NCBI RefSeq assembly: GCF_013523055.1
Contig: NZ_JAAMQM010000006.1
Location: 1-64,000 of the forward strand
Length of the DNA: 64,000 nt
Direction of reading: 5' to 3'
DNA from: Pseudomonas capeferrum
GTDB taxonomy: Bacteria > Pseudomonadota > Gammaproteobacteria > Pseudomonadales > Pseudomonadaceae
Every line of letters starts with the position of its first letter. Positions within the stretch are counted from its first letter, which is position 1. The position numbers were made by a program, and so were the translations under genes. Below the pieces are notes generated by a model. That model saw nothing but the letters and a program-made list of their open reading frames with translations, was not told the DNA's origin and did no database searches. Shown one piece after another: positions 30,053 to 41,571 of this stretch.

Positions 30053-30688
30053 TCAGTCGCGGTGTCGCGACTCCACGGCCTGGCGCAGGGTATCGATCAG
30101 GTTCTGGATGCGTGCGTGCTGCATCTTCATGGACGCCTTGTTGACGACCAGGCGCGAGCTGATGTGAGCGATCATTTCCTGGGGTTCCAGGCCATTGGCA
30201 CGCAGGGTATTGCCAGTATCGACGACGTCGATGATCTTGTCGGCCAGGCCGATCAGCGGAGCGAGCTCCATGGAGCCGTAGAGCTTGATGATGTCGACCT
30301 GACGACCCTGTTCGGCATAGTAGCGCTTGGCTACGTTGACGAACTTGGTAGCCACGCGCAGGCGGCCCTTGGGTTCGGGGGCGCCGACCGCGCCCGCGGT
30401 CATCAGCTTGCAGCGGGCGATCTGCAGGTCCAGCGGCTCGTACATGCCCTGGCCGCCGTACTCCATCAGCACGTCCTTGCCGGCCACACCTAGGTCGGCG
30501 GCACCATGCTCGACGTAAGTCGGCACATCGGTGGCGCGGACGATGAGCAGGCGCACGTCGTCCTGGGTCGTAGGGATGATCAGCTTGCGGCTCTTGTCCG
30601 GATTCTCGGTAGGCACGATACCGGCTTCTGCGAGCAGTGGCAGGGTATCGTCGAGAATGCGGCCCTTGGATAGCGCGATGGTCAACAT
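30053..30688 (-). CDS. hisG: ATP phosphoribosyltransferase, short form
   Basis: 211 residues, first enzyme of histidine synthesis. It begins [19 protein letters not shown] and includes [19 protein letters not shown] and the phosphate-binding [13 protein letters not shown] segment. The length is that of the short HisG lacking the C-terminal regulatory domain, which needs HisZ as partner; hisZ is not in this window. It follows murA after 93 bases on the same strand. The long murA-hisG-hisD-hisC order is usual in gammaproteobacteria. Confidence 0.96.
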   Translation of the reverse strand: MLTIALSKGRILDDTLPLLAEAGIVPTENPDKSRKLIIPTTQDDVRLLIVRATDVPTYVEHGAADLGVAGKDVLMEYGGQGMYEPLDLQIARCKLMTAGAVGAPEPKGRLRVATKFVNVAKRYYAEQGRQVDIIKLYGSMELAPLIGLADKIIDVVDTGNTLRANGLEPQEMIAHISSRLVVNKASMKMQHARIQNLIDTLRQAVESRHRD

Positions 30689-30781
30689 GGGGAACGTCGG
30701 TCCTTAAGCGGCTACAACCGGCCGAGCGCGAGGCTCGGCGGTATTCGATTCTTCGTGGCGCGTCCCTGCGCCGGTTACAGG

Positions 30782-32310
<1,529 letters not shown>

Positions 32311-32356
32311 GCTCAACCTCAATCGGCGCCCAGTGCGCGCGGGTCGGCCATCATAC

Positions 32357-32413
32357 AAAAAAGCCCCTCGCCTGCGAACCCCATGACAGAGGTACGCTGA
32401 CCGGGGGGCTTTT
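32357..32413. terminator. Terminator between mlaB and ibaG
   Basis: AAAAAAGCCCC (32357-32367) is complementary to GGGGCTTTT (32405-32413) across a loop of about 37 bases, with T runs on each side in both orientations. The long loop weakens the case. It would end the mla operon before ibaG-murA. Confidence 0.45.
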
Positions 32414-32429
32414 CACCAGCCGGGGGCCA

Positions 32430-32732
32430 TCAGCCCGCCAGTACTTCATCCAGGTCATAGACCTCGGCGATTTCCCGCATGCCATCGGGCATGCCTCGGC
32501 ATTCGCAGTGCTTGCCCAGCTCCCGGGCGTCACGAATGAACGCCAGGAGCAATGAAAGACCGACACTGCTGGACTGCTGGACTTCCGAGCAATCCAGGAC
32601 CAGGCGTGAATCGCGGCAGGCTGCGATCAACGCGCCGCCCGCCTTGCGCAGGGCCGGACCATTGCGGTAGTCCAGCACGCCGGCCAGGCGCAGTACACCC
32701 GGCTCGGCCATGCTCACGCCGGTCTCGCTCAT
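32430..32732 (-). CDS. mlaB: STAS-domain protein MlaB
   Basis: 100 residues, a lone STAS domain. MlaB binds the MlaF ATPase on the cytoplasmic side and is needed for a stable MlaFEDB lipid transporter. The LRLAGVLDYRNGPAL strand-helix start and the conserved loop LDCSEVQQSSSVGLSLLLAF are present; a Ser takes the position often held by Thr. The start overlaps the mlaC stop by 4 bases. It is the last gene of the mla operon here. Confidence 0.88.
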   Translation of the reverse strand: MSETGVSMAEPGVLRLAGVLDYRNGPALRKAGGALIAACRDSRLVLDCSEVQQSSSVGLSLLLAFIRDARELGKHCECRGMPDGMREIAEVYDLDEVLAG

Positions 32733-33382
32733 TGGACTTCCTTCTCCGGCGAACTCTCGGCGGCTTCCTTGGCCTTGGCCACTTCGCCCGCCCAGGTGTC
32801 GATGGTCTTGTCCAGGTCATTGCCGTTGCGCGACATGGCGTCGGCGAACTGGTCGCGGAACAGCTTGCCGATATTGATGCCGTTGACGATCACATTGCGC
32901 ACTTTCCATTCGCCGCCGATCTTCTCCAGGGTGTAGGACACTGGATAGGTCGCGCCATTGTTGCCGGTGACTTTCATGCCGACGCTGGTGCGATTGCCGC
33001 TCTCGTCCTTGGCGGGATCGACGGTAATGCCCTGATTGTTGTATTCGAGCAGGGCGTTGCCATAGAACTGCATCAGGCTGCGCTTGAAGTTCTCCTGGAA
33101 GCGCTGCATCTGCTCGGGGCTCGCCTTGCGCGAATACTTGACCGTCATGATGCTGCGGGAGATGCCGTCGGCATCCACCATCGGTCCCAGGATCCGATTG
33201 AGGGCTTCGTAGAAGGTTTGCGGATTGGCCCGGTATTGTTCCTTGTTGCTCTTGAGGTCGGACAGCAAGGCATTGGTGGTCCCTTGGATCACCTCATGGG
33301 CAGACTGACCAGGCGCGGCCTGAGCCAGCATGGGCAGTGCAGCCAACAGGACCAACAGGCCGCGTCGCAGGATGGAAATCAT
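32729..33382 (-). CDS. mlaC: Periplasmic phospholipid carrier MlaC
   Basis: 217 residues with a signal peptide (MISILRRGLLVLLAALPMLAQA, cleavage near Ala22-Ala23). MlaC ferries phospholipids across the periplasm between the outer membrane MlaA complex and MlaFEDB, keeping the outer leaflet free of phospholipid. Helical region VIQGTTNALLSDLKSNKEQY and the YKV-like EKIGGEWKVRNVIVNGINIG segment are family features. The C-terminus after about 195 is an extra acidic tail (AAESSPEKEVQ). It follows mlaD by 9 bases. Confidence 0.92.
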   Translation of the reverse strand: MISILRRGLLVLLAALPMLAQAAPGQSAHEVIQGTTNALLSDLKSNKEQYRANPQTFYEALNRILGPMVDADGISRSIMTVKYSRKASPEQMQRFQENFKRSLMQFYGNALLEYNNQGITVDPAKDESGNRTSVGMKVTGNNGATYPVSYTLEKIGGEWKVRNVIVNGINIGKLFRDQFADAMSRNGNDLDKTIDTWAGEVAKAKEAAESSPEKEVQ

Positions 33383-33391
33383 GGAAACTCC

Positions 33392-33859
33392 TTATTTAGC
33401 TTCTTTGCCAACGGAATTGAGCAGGAACTTGCCAATCAGGTCTTCCAGCACCAGGGACGACTGCGTGTCATGGATGGTACCGCCTTCCTTGAGCACGGCC
33501 TCTTCGCCGCCTACGCTGATGCCGATGTATTTCTCACCGAGCAATCCGGCGGTCAGGATCGAGGCAGTGGAATCGGTCGGCAGGTTGTCGACGTGCTGGT
33601 CCAGCTGCAGGGTCACCCGACCGGTATAGCTGTCGCGATCCAGATCGATGGCGGTGACCTTGCCGATGGTGACACCGGCCATGGTCACCTTGGCTCTGAC
33701 CGTCAAACCGGCGATATTGTCGAAGTAGGCGTAAACTTTATAGGTATCGGTGCTCGGACTCGCCGACAGCCCGCTGACACGCAGGGCCAGCAGGAGCAGC
33801 GCCAGGATCCCGGCCAGCAGGAACAGGCCGACACCGATTTCCAGGGTGCGGTTTTGCAT
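33392..33859 (-). CDS. mlaD: MCE-domain lipid transport protein MlaD
   Basis: 155 residues with one N-terminal membrane anchor (IGVGLFLLAGILALLLLALRV at about 8-28) and a single MCE domain (about 38-118, YKVYAYFDNIAGLTVRAKV). MlaD hexamers form the periplasmic ring of the MlaFEDB complex through which phospholipids pass. The start ATG overlaps the mlaE stop by 1 base. Length is normal for the family. Confidence 0.94.
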   Translation of the reverse strand: MQNRTLEIGVGLFLLAGILALLLLALRVSGLSASPSTDTYKVYAYFDNIAGLTVRAKVTMAGVTIGKVTAIDLDRDSYTGRVTLQLDQHVDNLPTDSTASILTAGLLGEKYIGISVGGEEAVLKEGGTIHDTQSSLVLEDLIGKFLLNSVGKEAK

Positions 33860-34656
33860 CAGAAATCTCCAAACATCAAGGCGGTCAAAATGAAATCCAG
33901 TCCCAGGACCGCCAACGAGGCGTAGACCACGGTCTTGGTAGTGGCACGGCTGATCCCTTCCGAAGTGGGCTCGCAGTCGTAACCCTGGAACACGGCGATC
34001 CAGGTGACGACGAATGCGAACACCAGGCTTTTGATCAGCCCGTTGAGCACGTCATCTGTAAAGGAAACACTATTTTGCATGTTGGCCCAGAACGAGCCTT
34101 CATAGACACCCAGCCAGTCCACCGCCACCCACGACCCGCCCCAGATACCGACCACGCTGAAGATCAGCGCCAGCAATGGCAGCGAGATGAAGCCGGCCCA
34201 CAGGCGCGGCGCGACGATGTACTTGAGCGGGTCGACACCGATCATTTCCAGGCTCGACAGCTGCTCGGTGGACTTCATGTTGCCGATCTCGGCGGTCAGT
34301 GCCGAACCCGCGCGACCTGCGAACAGCAGCGCCGTAACCACAGGACCGAGCTCGCGTAGCAGGGTCAGCGCGATCATCTGCCCGACGGCCTGCTCCGACC
34401 CGTATTTGGTCAGGATGCTGTAGCCCTGCAGCGACAGCACCATGCCGATGAACACGCCCGACACCGAAATGATTGCCAGCGACAGCACGCCAACCGAATA
34501 AAGCTGCTTGACCAGCAGCTGGAAGCTGCCACCGATACCGCCACGGCCGATCAGGGCGTGACCGAGGAACAGACACGAGCGCCCCAGCACTGCCACGATA
34601 TCGATGGCCGAGCGTCCGAAGAGACGGATACGTTCGAGTAAGGATCTTCTGCGCAT
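33859..34656 (-). CDS. mlaE: Phospholipid ABC transporter permease MlaE
   Basis: 265 residues from the ATG at 34656, which overlaps the mlaF stop by one base; a TTG one codon earlier is less likely. About five hydrophobic segments and the conserved [21 protein letters not shown] coupling region of MlaE/YrbE permeases are present. It is the membrane subunit of the inner membrane lipid transporter with MlaF, MlaD and MlaB. Confidence 0.94.
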   Translation of the reverse strand: MRRRSLLERIRLFGRSAIDIVAVLGRSCLFLGHALIGRGGIGGSFQLLVKQLYSVGVLSLAIISVSGVFIGMVLSLQGYSILTKYGSEQAVGQMIALTLLRELGPVVTALLFAGRAGSALTAEIGNMKSTEQLSSLEMIGVDPLKYIVAPRLWAGFISLPLLALIFSVVGIWGGSWVAVDWLGVYEGSFWANMQNSVSFTDDVLNGLIKSLVFAFVVTWIAVFQGYDCEPTSEGISRATTKTVVYASLAVLGLDFILTALMFGDF

Positions 34657-35465
34657 CAACGCGCTCCCAGCAGGTCGGCGCGGTAATCGGGCGCGGGAAA
34701 ATGGAAAGGGACCGGACCGTCGGGATCGCCTTTCATGAATTGACGAATGCGCGGGTTGTCCGAGCCCATCAGTTCGGCCGGCGTGCCCTGCCCCAGGACC
34801 TGACCATCGCCTACCACATAGAGGTAATCGGCTATGCTCGCGGTTTCGGCCAGATCGTGCGAGACCACGATGCTGGTAATACCCAGGGCATCGTTGAGCA
34901 GGCGGATCAGGCGCACCAGCACACCCATGGCGATAGGATCCTGGCCCACGAAAGGCTCGTCGTACATGAGGATCTGGGGGTCCAGCGCAATCGCGCGGGC
35001 CAGTGCCACGCGACGCTTCATGCCGCCCGAGAGTTCATCCGGCATCAGGTCGATGGCGCCGCGCAGGCCGACGGCCTGGAGCTTCATCAGGACGATGTCG
35101 CGGATCATCTCGTCGGACAGCTGGGTATGCACACGCAACGGGAACGCGACGTTCTCGAAGACATCGAGGTCGGTGAACAGTGCGCCACTCTGGAACAACA
35201 CACCCATCTGCTTGCGGGCATCGAACAGATCGCCACGCGACAACGTCGGAAGATTCTGCCCGGCGACCCACACTTCGCCAGCGGACGGGCGCAGTTGCGC
35301 GCCCATCAGGCGCAGCAGCGTGGTCTTGCCACAGCCGGAAGGCCCCATGATGCCCGTGACCTTGCCACGCGGAATACGTATGTCAACATTGTTGAAAATG
35401 CTGCGCGAACCGCGCTTGAAGCTCACGCCCTTCAACTCGACTGCGTAGGCGCTATCCAAACTCAT
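34656..35465 (-). CDS. mlaF: Phospholipid ABC transporter ATPase MlaF
   Basis: 269 residues, first gene of the mlaFEDCB operon. Walker [10 protein letters not shown] at about 41-49, signature [14 protein letters not shown] near 144-157 and Walker [14 protein letters not shown] near 164-176 are intact. It powers phospholipid movement by MlaFEDB between the membranes; direction is debated. Transcribed divergently from kdsD, with 242 bases between the starts. Confidence 0.95.
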   Translation of the reverse strand: MSLDSAYAVELKGVSFKRGSRSIFNNVDIRIPRGKVTGIMGPSGCGKTTLLRLMGAQLRPSAGEVWVAGQNLPTLSRGDLFDARKQMGVLFQSGALFTDLDVFENVAFPLRVHTQLSDEMIRDIVLMKLQAVGLRGAIDLMPDELSGGMKRRVALARAIALDPQILMYDEPFVGQDPIAMGVLVRLIRLLNDALGITSIVVSHDLAETASIADYLYVVGDGQVLGQGTPAELMGSDNPRIRQFMKGDPDGPVPFHFPAPDYRADLLGAR

Positions 35466-35669
35466 CTAGACTCCTTGCAATGCGGCCTCGTCTGCTTGGA
35501 CGCTTGCCTCCATCATGAAGACACACGCGCCCCGAGCGGGCCGGACAGCGGCGAACTATAGCACCGCAGGTGGTCCCGCCCCAAGGCTCTCGCCCGGTTC
35601 GTTCAGCCCTGCGACAGGCTTGTATGACTGGTATGACAATCACAGGATGAGCCTTTCTCACATTACAGT

Positions 35670-35675
35670 TATAAT
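35670..35675 (+). promoter_or_regulatory. Candidate -10 box of the kdsD operon
   Basis: A perfect TATAAT lies 32 bases before the kdsD start in an AT-rich stretch. No good -35 box is found 16-18 bases upstream, so activity is uncertain. Confidence 0.35.
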
Positions 35676-35707
35676 CGGCCCCTTTTCTTCAAGTACTGCG
35701 TTCTCAC

Positions 35708-36682
35708 ATGAGCCAATCCAGCGAGCTGATCCAATCCGCCCAGCGCACACTGCGCCTGGAGCTTGAGGCGATAGAGGGCCTGCTGAGCCGCTTCGACGAC
35801 AGCTTCGTCAAGGCGTGCGAGCTGATCCTGGCCAGCAAGGGCCGTGTCGTCGTCGTGGGCATGGGCAAGTCGGGGCATATCGGCAACAAGATCGCCGCGA
35901 CCCTGGCGAGCACCGGCACACCGGCCTTTTTCGTGCACCCGGCCGAAGCCAGCCACGGCGACATGGGCATGATTACCCGCGACGATGTGATCCTGGCCCT
36001 GTCCAACTCCGGGGGCACCGCGGAAATCATCACGCTGCTGCCGCTGATCAAGCGCCTGGGCATCCAGCTGATCAGCCTCACCGGCAACCCCGATTCGCCA
36101 CTGGCACGCGCGGCGGAAGTCAATCTCGACGCCCGGGTGGCCCAGGAGGCGTGCCCATTGAACCTTGCGCCCACGTCTTCGACCACCGCGGCACTGGTGC
36201 TGGGAGACGCGCTGGCGATCGCGCTGCTCGAGGCACGCGGGTTCACAGCCGAGGATTTCGCTTTCTCGCACCCGGGTGGCACTCTCGGTCGACGGCTGCT
36301 GCTGAAAGTCGAAAACGTCATGCACGTGGGTGACGAGCTGCCCCGGGTATCACGCGAGACTCTGCTGAAAGACGCTTTGCTGGAAATGTCTCGCAAAGGT
36401 TTAGGCATGACCGCCATCGTCGAAGCGGACGGACGGTTGGCCGGCATCTTCACCGACGGCGATCTGCGCCGCAGCCTGGACCGCAACATCGACATCCACC
36501 GCACCCCGATCGACCAAGTCATGACGGCTCATGGCCAGACGGTACGACCTGACATGCTCGCCGCCGAAGCGTTGAAAATCATGGAAGACCACAAGATCGG
36601 CGCCTTGGTGGTGGTCGATAAGGACGACTATCCGACAGGCGCGCTGAACATGCACGACCTGTTGCGCGCAGGAGTGATGTAA
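35708..36682 (+). CDS. kdsD: D-arabinose 5-phosphate isomerase
   Basis: 324 residues converting ribulose 5-phosphate to arabinose 5-phosphate, the first step to Kdo for LPS. An SIS domain (about 35-180, with VVVGMGKSGHIGNKIAATLAST) is followed by two CBS domains (about 205-324). Conserved HPAEASHGDMGMI and SNSGGTAEI motifs are present. It begins the ten-gene run to ptsO. The stop overlaps the kdsC start by one base (TAATG). Confidence 0.96.
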   Translation: MSQSSELIQSAQRTLRLELEAIEGLLSRFDDSFVKACELILASKGRVVVVGMGKSGHIGNKIAATLASTGTPAFFVHPAEASHGDMGMITRDDVILALSNSGGTAEIITLLPLIKRLGIQLISLTGNPDSPLARAAEVNLDARVAQEACPLNLAPTSSTTAALVLGDALAIALLEARGFTAEDFAFSHPGGTLGRRLLLKVENVMHVGDELPRVSRETLLKDALLEMSRKGLGMTAIVEADGRLAGIFTDGDLRRSLDRNIDIHRTPIDQVMTAHGQTVRPDMLAAEALKIMEDHKIGALVVVDKDDYPTGALNMHDLLRAGVM

Positions 36683-37206
36683 TGAACGACGAATTGATGC
36701 AACGCGGCCAGGGAATCAAGCTGGCGGTCTTCGACGTCGACGGCGTACTGACCGATGGTCGCCTGTACTTTCTCGAAGATGGCAGCGAATTCAAGACCTT
36801 CAATACACTGGATGGGCAAGGCATCAAGATGTTGATGGCTTCCGGTGTCACCACCGCGATCATCAGCGGTCGCAAGACCCCGGTGGTCGAGCGACGCGCC
36901 AGGAACCTCGGCATTCCCCACCTGTTCCAGGGACGCGAAGACAAACTGGTGGTCCTGGACGGGCTTCTCGCCCAACTCCATCTAAGCTATGACCAGGTCG
37001 CCTACCTGGGTGACGACCTGCCGGACCTGCCGGTGATCCGCCGTGTAGGGCTGGGCATGGCCGTGGCCAATGCCGCGTCCTTCGTGCGCCAGCATGCCCA
37101 TGGCGTCACCCAGGCCCGTGGCGGAGAAGGCGCCGCGCGCGAATTCTGCGAATTGATCCTGCAGGCCCAGGGAAACCTGGATGCCGCCAACGCCAATTAC
37201 CTGTAG
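36682..37206 (+). CDS. kdsC: 3-deoxy-manno-octulosonate 8-phosphate phosphatase
   Basis: 174 residues, HAD-superfamily phosphatase that releases Kdo from Kdo-8-phosphate. The nucleophile and acid Asp18 and Asp20 lie in FDVDGVLTDG, followed by the SGRKTPVVERRA and GDDLPDLPVI motifs. Tetrameric C0-type HAD with no cap domain, which matches its small size. Overlaps kdsD by one base and precedes lptC by 8 bases. Confidence 0.96.
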   Translation: MNDELMQRGQGIKLAVFDVDGVLTDGRLYFLEDGSEFKTFNTLDGQGIKMLMASGVTTAIISGRKTPVVERRARNLGIPHLFQGREDKLVVLDGLLAQLHLSYDQVAYLGDDLPDLPVIRRVGLGMAVANAASFVRQHAHGVTQARGGEGAAREFCELILQAQGNLDAANANYL

Positions 37207-37214
37207 AGCCATAC

Positions 37215-37787
37215 ATGTTCAGCAAGAAAGTCCGCATCATTGCGCTGTCCAGTGTGATCGCAGCCTTGCTGGCAGCGGTCGGGTACTGGAACATCAGCCC
37301 CGAGACATTCCTCGACCAGCCGGTGGCCAAGGTCGACGAGAACGCCATCGACTATTACGCGATCAATGCACGCAGCGTCCAGTACCTGCCAGATGGCAAG
37401 GTCCAGTACGAGATGACCGCCGACAAGGTCGAACACCTCAAGGCCAGCGAGGTCACACTGGTGACCAAGCCTGACCTGCAGATGTACCGGGGCACGCAGT
37501 TCCCTTGGCATGTGCAGAGCGCGCGCGCCGAGGTCAACCCGGACGGTACCGAGGTGGAACTGATCGATGCCGTGCGCGTGGCGCGCACCGACGAAAAGAA
37601 GCGCCAGACCATCATTACCAGCACGCGCATGACCGTATTCCCGCAGAAGCAATATGCGCAGACCGAGCAAGCCGTTAGAATCGACGGCGCCGGTGGCACC
37701 ACTACGGGCAAGGGCATGAAAGCCTATTTGAAAGACGGCAGGATGGACCTGCTGTCCAATGTAAGAGGACAGTATGAGGCTCGTTAA
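37215..37787 (+). CDS. lptC: LPS export protein LptC
   Basis: 190 residues with an N-terminal membrane anchor (about 6-25, IIALSSVIAALLAAVGYWNI) and a periplasmic beta-jellyroll. LptC receives LPS from LptB2FG and hands it to LptA. The YYAINARSVQYLPDGKVQYEMTAD block (shown here in part) fits the family. It overlaps lptA by 14 bases, which implies coupled translation. Confidence 0.92.
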   Translation: MFSKKVRIIALSSVIAALLAAVGYWNISPETFLDQPVAKVDENAIDYYAINARSVQYLPDGKVQYEMTADKVEHLKASEVTLVTKPDLQMYRGTQFPWHVQSARAEVNPDGTEVELIDAVRVARTDEKKRQTIITSTRMTVFPQKQYAQTEQAVRIDGAGGTTTGKGMKAYLKDGRMDLLSNVRGQYEAR

Positions 37788-38301
37788 AACCCTCCCCTTT
37801 TTGCTCAGCCTGAGCGCTGCACTGGGAAGCGCGAGCGCCTGGGCCTTGCCGACCGATCGTGATCAGCCTATCCGTATCCAGGCCGACAACGCCCATCTCG
37901 ACGACCGGCAGGGCGTCGCGACCTATACAGGCGACGTGATCATCACCCAGGGCTCTATGATGATCAAAGGCAACACCGTGACCATCACCCGCGCCGCTTC
38001 CGGCGACATCGACGTGGTTACCTCGGTGGGCAACCTGGCCTATTTCGAGCAGCAGCAGAGCTCGGCCAAGCCGGACAAGATGAAAGGATGGGCAGTGACC
38101 ATCCAGTACCAGGCGGCAAAAGACCTGGTCATCCTGACCGACCGCGCCAAGGTCCAGAACGAAGGCAACACCACCGAAGGCGAGAAGATCGTCTACAACA
38201 GCAAGACCCAGGTGGCCACCGCCGGTCGCGGCGGCAACACCGTTGGCACGCCGCGCCAACGCATCGACATGGTGATCCAGCCCAAGAAGAAGGCCGAGTA
38301 A
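37774..38301 (+). CDS. lptA: LPS periplasmic bridge protein LptA
   Basis: 175 residues with a signal peptide (MRLVKTLPFLLSLSAALGSA, cleavage near Ala24-Leu25). The mature protein is an OstA-type jellyroll (IQADNAHLDDRQGVATYTGD) that oligomerises into the bridge carrying LPS to LptD/E at the outer membrane. The C-terminus is lysine rich. The stop codon is followed directly by the lptB ATG. Confidence 0.94.
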   Translation: MRLVKTLPFLLSLSAALGSASAWALPTDRDQPIRIQADNAHLDDRQGVATYTGDVIITQGSMMIKGNTVTITRAASGDIDVVTSVGNLAYFEQQQSSAKPDKMKGWAVTIQYQAAKDLVILTDRAKVQNEGNTTEGEKIVYNSKTQVATAGRGGNTVGTPRQRIDMVIQPKKKAE

Positions 38302-39027
38302 ATGGCGACCCTCAAAGCCCAGCACCTGGCCAAGAGCTACAAAAGCCGACAAGTCGTGCGCGACGTCAGCCTGTCCATCGATAGCGGCCAGATCGTCGGC
38401 TTGCTTGGCCCCAACGGTGCCGGCAAGACCACCTGTTTCTACATGATCGTGGGCCTGGTACAGGCCGACCAGGGCCGCGTGCTGATCGACAACCTCGACG
38501 TCAGCCACCAACCCATGCATGGTCGGGCTCGCGCGGGCATCGGTTACCTGCCGCAGGAAGCTTCGATCTTCCGCAAGCTGTCCGTGGCCGACAACATCAT
38601 GGCGATCCTGGAAACGCGTAGCGACCTCGATCGCGATGGGCGTCGCAAGGAGCTCGAAGGCTTGCTGCAGGAGTTCCACATCAGCCACATCCGTGACAAC
38701 CTCGGCATGAGCCTGTCGGGCGGCGAGCGTCGCCGCGTGGAAATCGCTCGCGCCTTGGCCACGGCACCCAAGTTCATCCTCCTGGACGAACCATTCGCCG
38801 GCGTCGACCCGATTTCCGTCGGTGACATCAAGCAGATCATCCATCACCTGAAAGCCAAGGGCATCGGCGTGTTGATCACCGATCATAACGTCCGTGAAAC
38901 CCTGGACATCTGCGAAACCGCCTACATTGTCAACGATGGCCAACTGATTGCCGAAGGCGATGCCGCGACCATCCTGGCCAACGACCTGGTTAAGGAGGTC
39001 TACCTGGGCCACGAGTTCCGACTCTGA
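38302..39027 (+). CDS. lptB: LPS export ATPase LptB
   Basis: 241 residues. Walker [10 protein letters not shown] near 36-44, signature [15 protein letters not shown] near 136-150 and Walker [14 protein letters not shown] near 155-167. LptB dimers drive the LptF/LptG permease encoded at 14412-16581. The start is immediately after the lptA stop. A 184-base gap to rpoN follows, without a recognisable terminator. Confidence 0.97.
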   Translation: MATLKAQHLAKSYKSRQVVRDVSLSIDSGQIVGLLGPNGAGKTTCFYMIVGLVQADQGRVLIDNLDVSHQPMHGRARAGIGYLPQEASIFRKLSVADNIMAILETRSDLDRDGRRKELEGLLQEFHISHIRDNLGMSLSGGERRRVEIARALATAPKFILLDEPFAGVDPISVGDIKQIIHHLKAKGIGVLITDHNVRETLDICETAYIVNDGQLIAEGDAATILANDLVKEVYLGHEFRL

Positions 39028-39211
39028 GCCGGGTAGGCAGCGGCCGGATGAGCACCTGCTTGCCGTGGATGACGACTGAATTGTCACGGTGCTCTAGGCA
39101 AACGCAAGGATTTCAGGCATATAACTTGCTTGGATTCGGCGCTTCAGGCGCCCTGTATCTCTGTAGTGGATGGCGCATGCGCGCCGGCGAACAAGGTATT
39201 AAGTCCCTGCC

Positions 39212-40705
39212 ATGAAACCATCGCTCGTCCTAAAAATGGGCCAGCAACTGACGATGACACCTCAGTTGCAACAAGCCATCCGCCTGCTCCAGCTCTCCAC
39301 CCTGGATCTCCAACAGGAAATCCAGGAAGCCCTGGAGTCGAACCCGATGCTCGAACGTCAGGAAGACGGCGAAGACTTCGACAACAGCGACCCGATGGCC
39401 GACAACGCCGAAAGCAAACCGGTCGCCGAAGTCCAGGACAACAGCTTCCAGGAAAGCGCCCTGAGTGCCGACAACCTGGAAGACGGTGAATGGAACGAGC
39501 GCATTCCCAATGAACTTCCGGTCGACACCGCCTGGGAAGACATCTATCAGACCAGCGCCAGCAGCTTGCCCAGCAGCGATGATGACGAGTGGGATTTCAC
39601 CACCCGCACCTCGGTGGGCGAAAGCCTGCAGAGCCATCTGCTCTGGCAGTTGAATCTGGCGCCGATGTCGGACACCGACCGGCTGATCGCGGTAACCCTG
39701 ATCGACTGCATCAACCCGCAGGGTTACCTGGAAGAGTCTCTGGAAGAAATCTGCGAGTCCTTCGATCCCGAGCTGGATATCGAGCTCGACGAGGTCGAGG
39801 CCGTGCTGCACCGCATCCAGCAGTTCGAACCGGCGGGCGTGGCCGCGCGCAACCTGGGCGAATGTCTGCTGCTGCAGCTGCGGCAATTGCCGGCCAGCAC
39901 GCCGTGGATGGCCGAGGCCCAGCGCCTCGTCAGCGACTACATCGACCTGCTGGGCGGACGTGACTACAGCCAGCTGATGCGCCGCATGAAGCTCAAGGAA
40001 GACGAACTGCGCCAGGTCATCGAGCTGGTGCAGAGCCTCAACCCACGCCCGGGTTCGCAGATCGAATCCAGTGAGCCGGAGTACGTGGTACCGGATGTGA
40101 TCGTGCGCAAGGACAGTGATCGCTGGCTGGTGGAGCTGAACCAGGAGGCGGTCCCCCGCCTGCGGGTCAACCCGCAGTATGCCGGCTTCGTCCGCCGCGC
40201 CGACACCAGCGCCGACAACACCTTCATGCGCAACCAGCTGCAGGAGGCGCGCTGGTTCATCAAGAGCCTGCAGAGCCGTAACGAGACCCTGATGAAAGTG
40301 GCCACGCAGATCGTCGAGCACCAGCGCGGTTTCCTCGACCATGGCGACGAGGCCATGAAGCCGCTGGTGCTGCACGATATCGCCGAAGCCGTGGGCATGC
40401 ACGAATCCACCATCTCCCGGGTCACGACCCAGAAGTACATGCATACCCCACGTGGCATCTACGAACTGAAATACTTTTTCTCGAGCCATGTCAGCACTTC
40501 GGAAGGCGGCGAATGCTCCTCCACGGCGATCCGCGCGATCATCAAGAAACTGGTTGCCGCGGAAAATCAGAAAAAGCCATTGAGTGACAGCAAGATCGCT
40601 GGTTTACTGGAGGCACAAGGCATCCAGGTAGCCCGTCGCACCGTCGCCAAGTATCGCGAGTCGCTCGGCATCGCACCGTCGAGTGAGCGCAAGCGACTGA
40701 TGTAG
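39212..40705 (+). CDS. rpoN: RNA polymerase sigma-54 factor
   Basis: 497 residues. Gln/Leu-rich region I ([20 protein letters not shown] and following) that contacts activators, an acidic region II (about 45-115), the core-binding domain, and the RpoN box [10 protein letters not shown] near the C-terminus that reads the -24 element. Sigma-54 directs nitrogen, motility and carbon-source genes and should transcribe the gcv operon in this window. Start ATG 39212 has a weak AAGG upstream. It heads the rpoN-hpf-ptsN-rapZ-ptsO set. Confidence 0.98.
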   Translation: MKPSLVLKMGQQLTMTPQLQQAIRLLQLSTLDLQQEIQEALESNPMLERQEDGEDFDNSDPMADNAESKPVAEVQDNSFQESALSADNLEDGEWNERIPNELPVDTAWEDIYQTSASSLPSSDDDEWDFTTRTSVGESLQSHLLWQLNLAPMSDTDRLIAVTLIDCINPQGYLEESLEEICESFDPELDIELDEVEAVLHRIQQFEPAGVAARNLGECLLLQLRQLPASTPWMAEAQRLVSDYIDLLGGRDYSQLMRRMKLKEDELRQVIELVQSLNPRPGSQIESSEPEYVVPDVIVRKDSDRWLVELNQEAVPRLRVNPQYAGFVRRADTSADNTFMRNQLQEARWFIKSLQSRNETLMKVATQIVEHQRGFLDHGDEAMKPLVLHDIAEAVGMHESTISRVTTQKYMHTPRGIYELKYFFSSHVSTSEGGECSSTAIRAIIKKLVAAENQKKPLSDSKIAGLLEAQGIQVARRTVAKYRESLGIAPSSERKRLM

Positions 40706-40783
40706 CCGCGGGATGTGCCACAGCGTTTCAGTGGCAGGTGGACCACCTGCCTCTTTATGCACGGGCAACAAAGGAGAAGCTGT

Positions 40784-41092
40784 ATGCAAGTCAACATCAG
40801 TGGACACCATGTAGAAGTCACCCCGCCGCTGCGCGATTACGTCGAACAGAAACTCAAGCGTCTGGAGGGTCATTTCGACAAGATCACCAACGTGCAGGTC
40901 ATCATGAAGGTCGAGAAGCTTCAGCAGAAGATCGAGGCGACCTTGCAGATTCCTGGCGGTGAAGTGGTTGCCAACGCCGAACACGAAGACATGTATGCAG
41001 CAATCGATTCCTTGGCCGACAAGCTCGACCGTCAACTGAAAAAACACAAGGAAAAACAGCAGAGTCTGCTGCAAGGCGCAGCCGCCCGCTGA
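40784..41092 (+). CDS. hpf: Ribosome hibernation promoting factor, short form
   Basis: 102 residues beginning MQVNISGHHVEVTPPLRDYV, of the short HPF type that works with RMF to form 100S ribosomes in stationary phase. The RNA-binding basic stretch (QKLKRLEGHFDKI) and the ending KLDRQLKKHKEKQQ fit. The start follows AAGGAGAAGCTGT. It lies 78 bases after rpoN, its usual neighbour. Confidence 0.93.
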   Translation: MQVNISGHHVEVTPPLRDYVEQKLKRLEGHFDKITNVQVIMKVEKLQQKIEATLQIPGGEVVANAEHEDMYAAIDSLADKLDRQLKKHKEKQQSLLQGAAAR

Positions 41093-41104
41093 CCCCCCTC
41101 ATCC

Positions 41105-41569
41105 ATGATCCGACTCGAAAACATCCTGACCCCCGGCCGTTCCCTCGTGAACGTGCCGGGCGGCAGCAAGAAACGCGTGCTCCAGCAAACCGCTACCCTG
41201 ATTGCCAAGGAAGTACCGGAACTGGAGATGGAAGACGTATTCGAAAAACTGGTCGCTCGCGAAAAGCTGGGCTCGACCGGTTTCGGTAATGGCATAGCCA
41301 TTCCCCACTGCCGCCTCGAAGGCTGCACCGCACCGGTCAGCGCGCTGCTGCACCTGGATGCACCTATCGATTATGACGCCATCGATGGCGCGCCCGTGGA
41401 CCTGCTGTTTGTCCTGCTGGTACCGGCCGCTGCCACCGATGCCCACCTCGAACTGCTGCGCCAGATCGCCAGCATGCTCGACCGCAAGGACGTTCGCGAA
41501 CGCCTGCGTGCGGCAGACAGCAGCGAGGCCCTGTACCAGGTTGTCCTGGACGAACAGAACAGGCCCTGA
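41105..41569 (+). CDS. ptsN: Nitrogen PTS enzyme IIA
   Basis: 154 residues of the EIIA-Ntr type. The phosphorylated His68 is in [13 protein letters not shown], the same number I recall for P. putida PtsN. It accepts phosphate from NPr (ptsO) and acts as a regulator of potassium uptake, carbon metabolism and polymer synthesis rather than as a sugar transporter. It starts 12 bases after hpf and ends 2 bases before rapZ. Confidence 0.95.
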   Translation: MIRLENILTPGRSLVNVPGGSKKRVLQQTATLIAKEVPELEMEDVFEKLVAREKLGSTGFGNGIAIPHCRLEGCTAPVSALLHLDAPIDYDAIDGAPVDLLFVLLVPAAATDAHLELLRQIASMLDRKDVRERLRAADSSEALYQVVLDEQNRP

Positions 41570-41571
41570 AC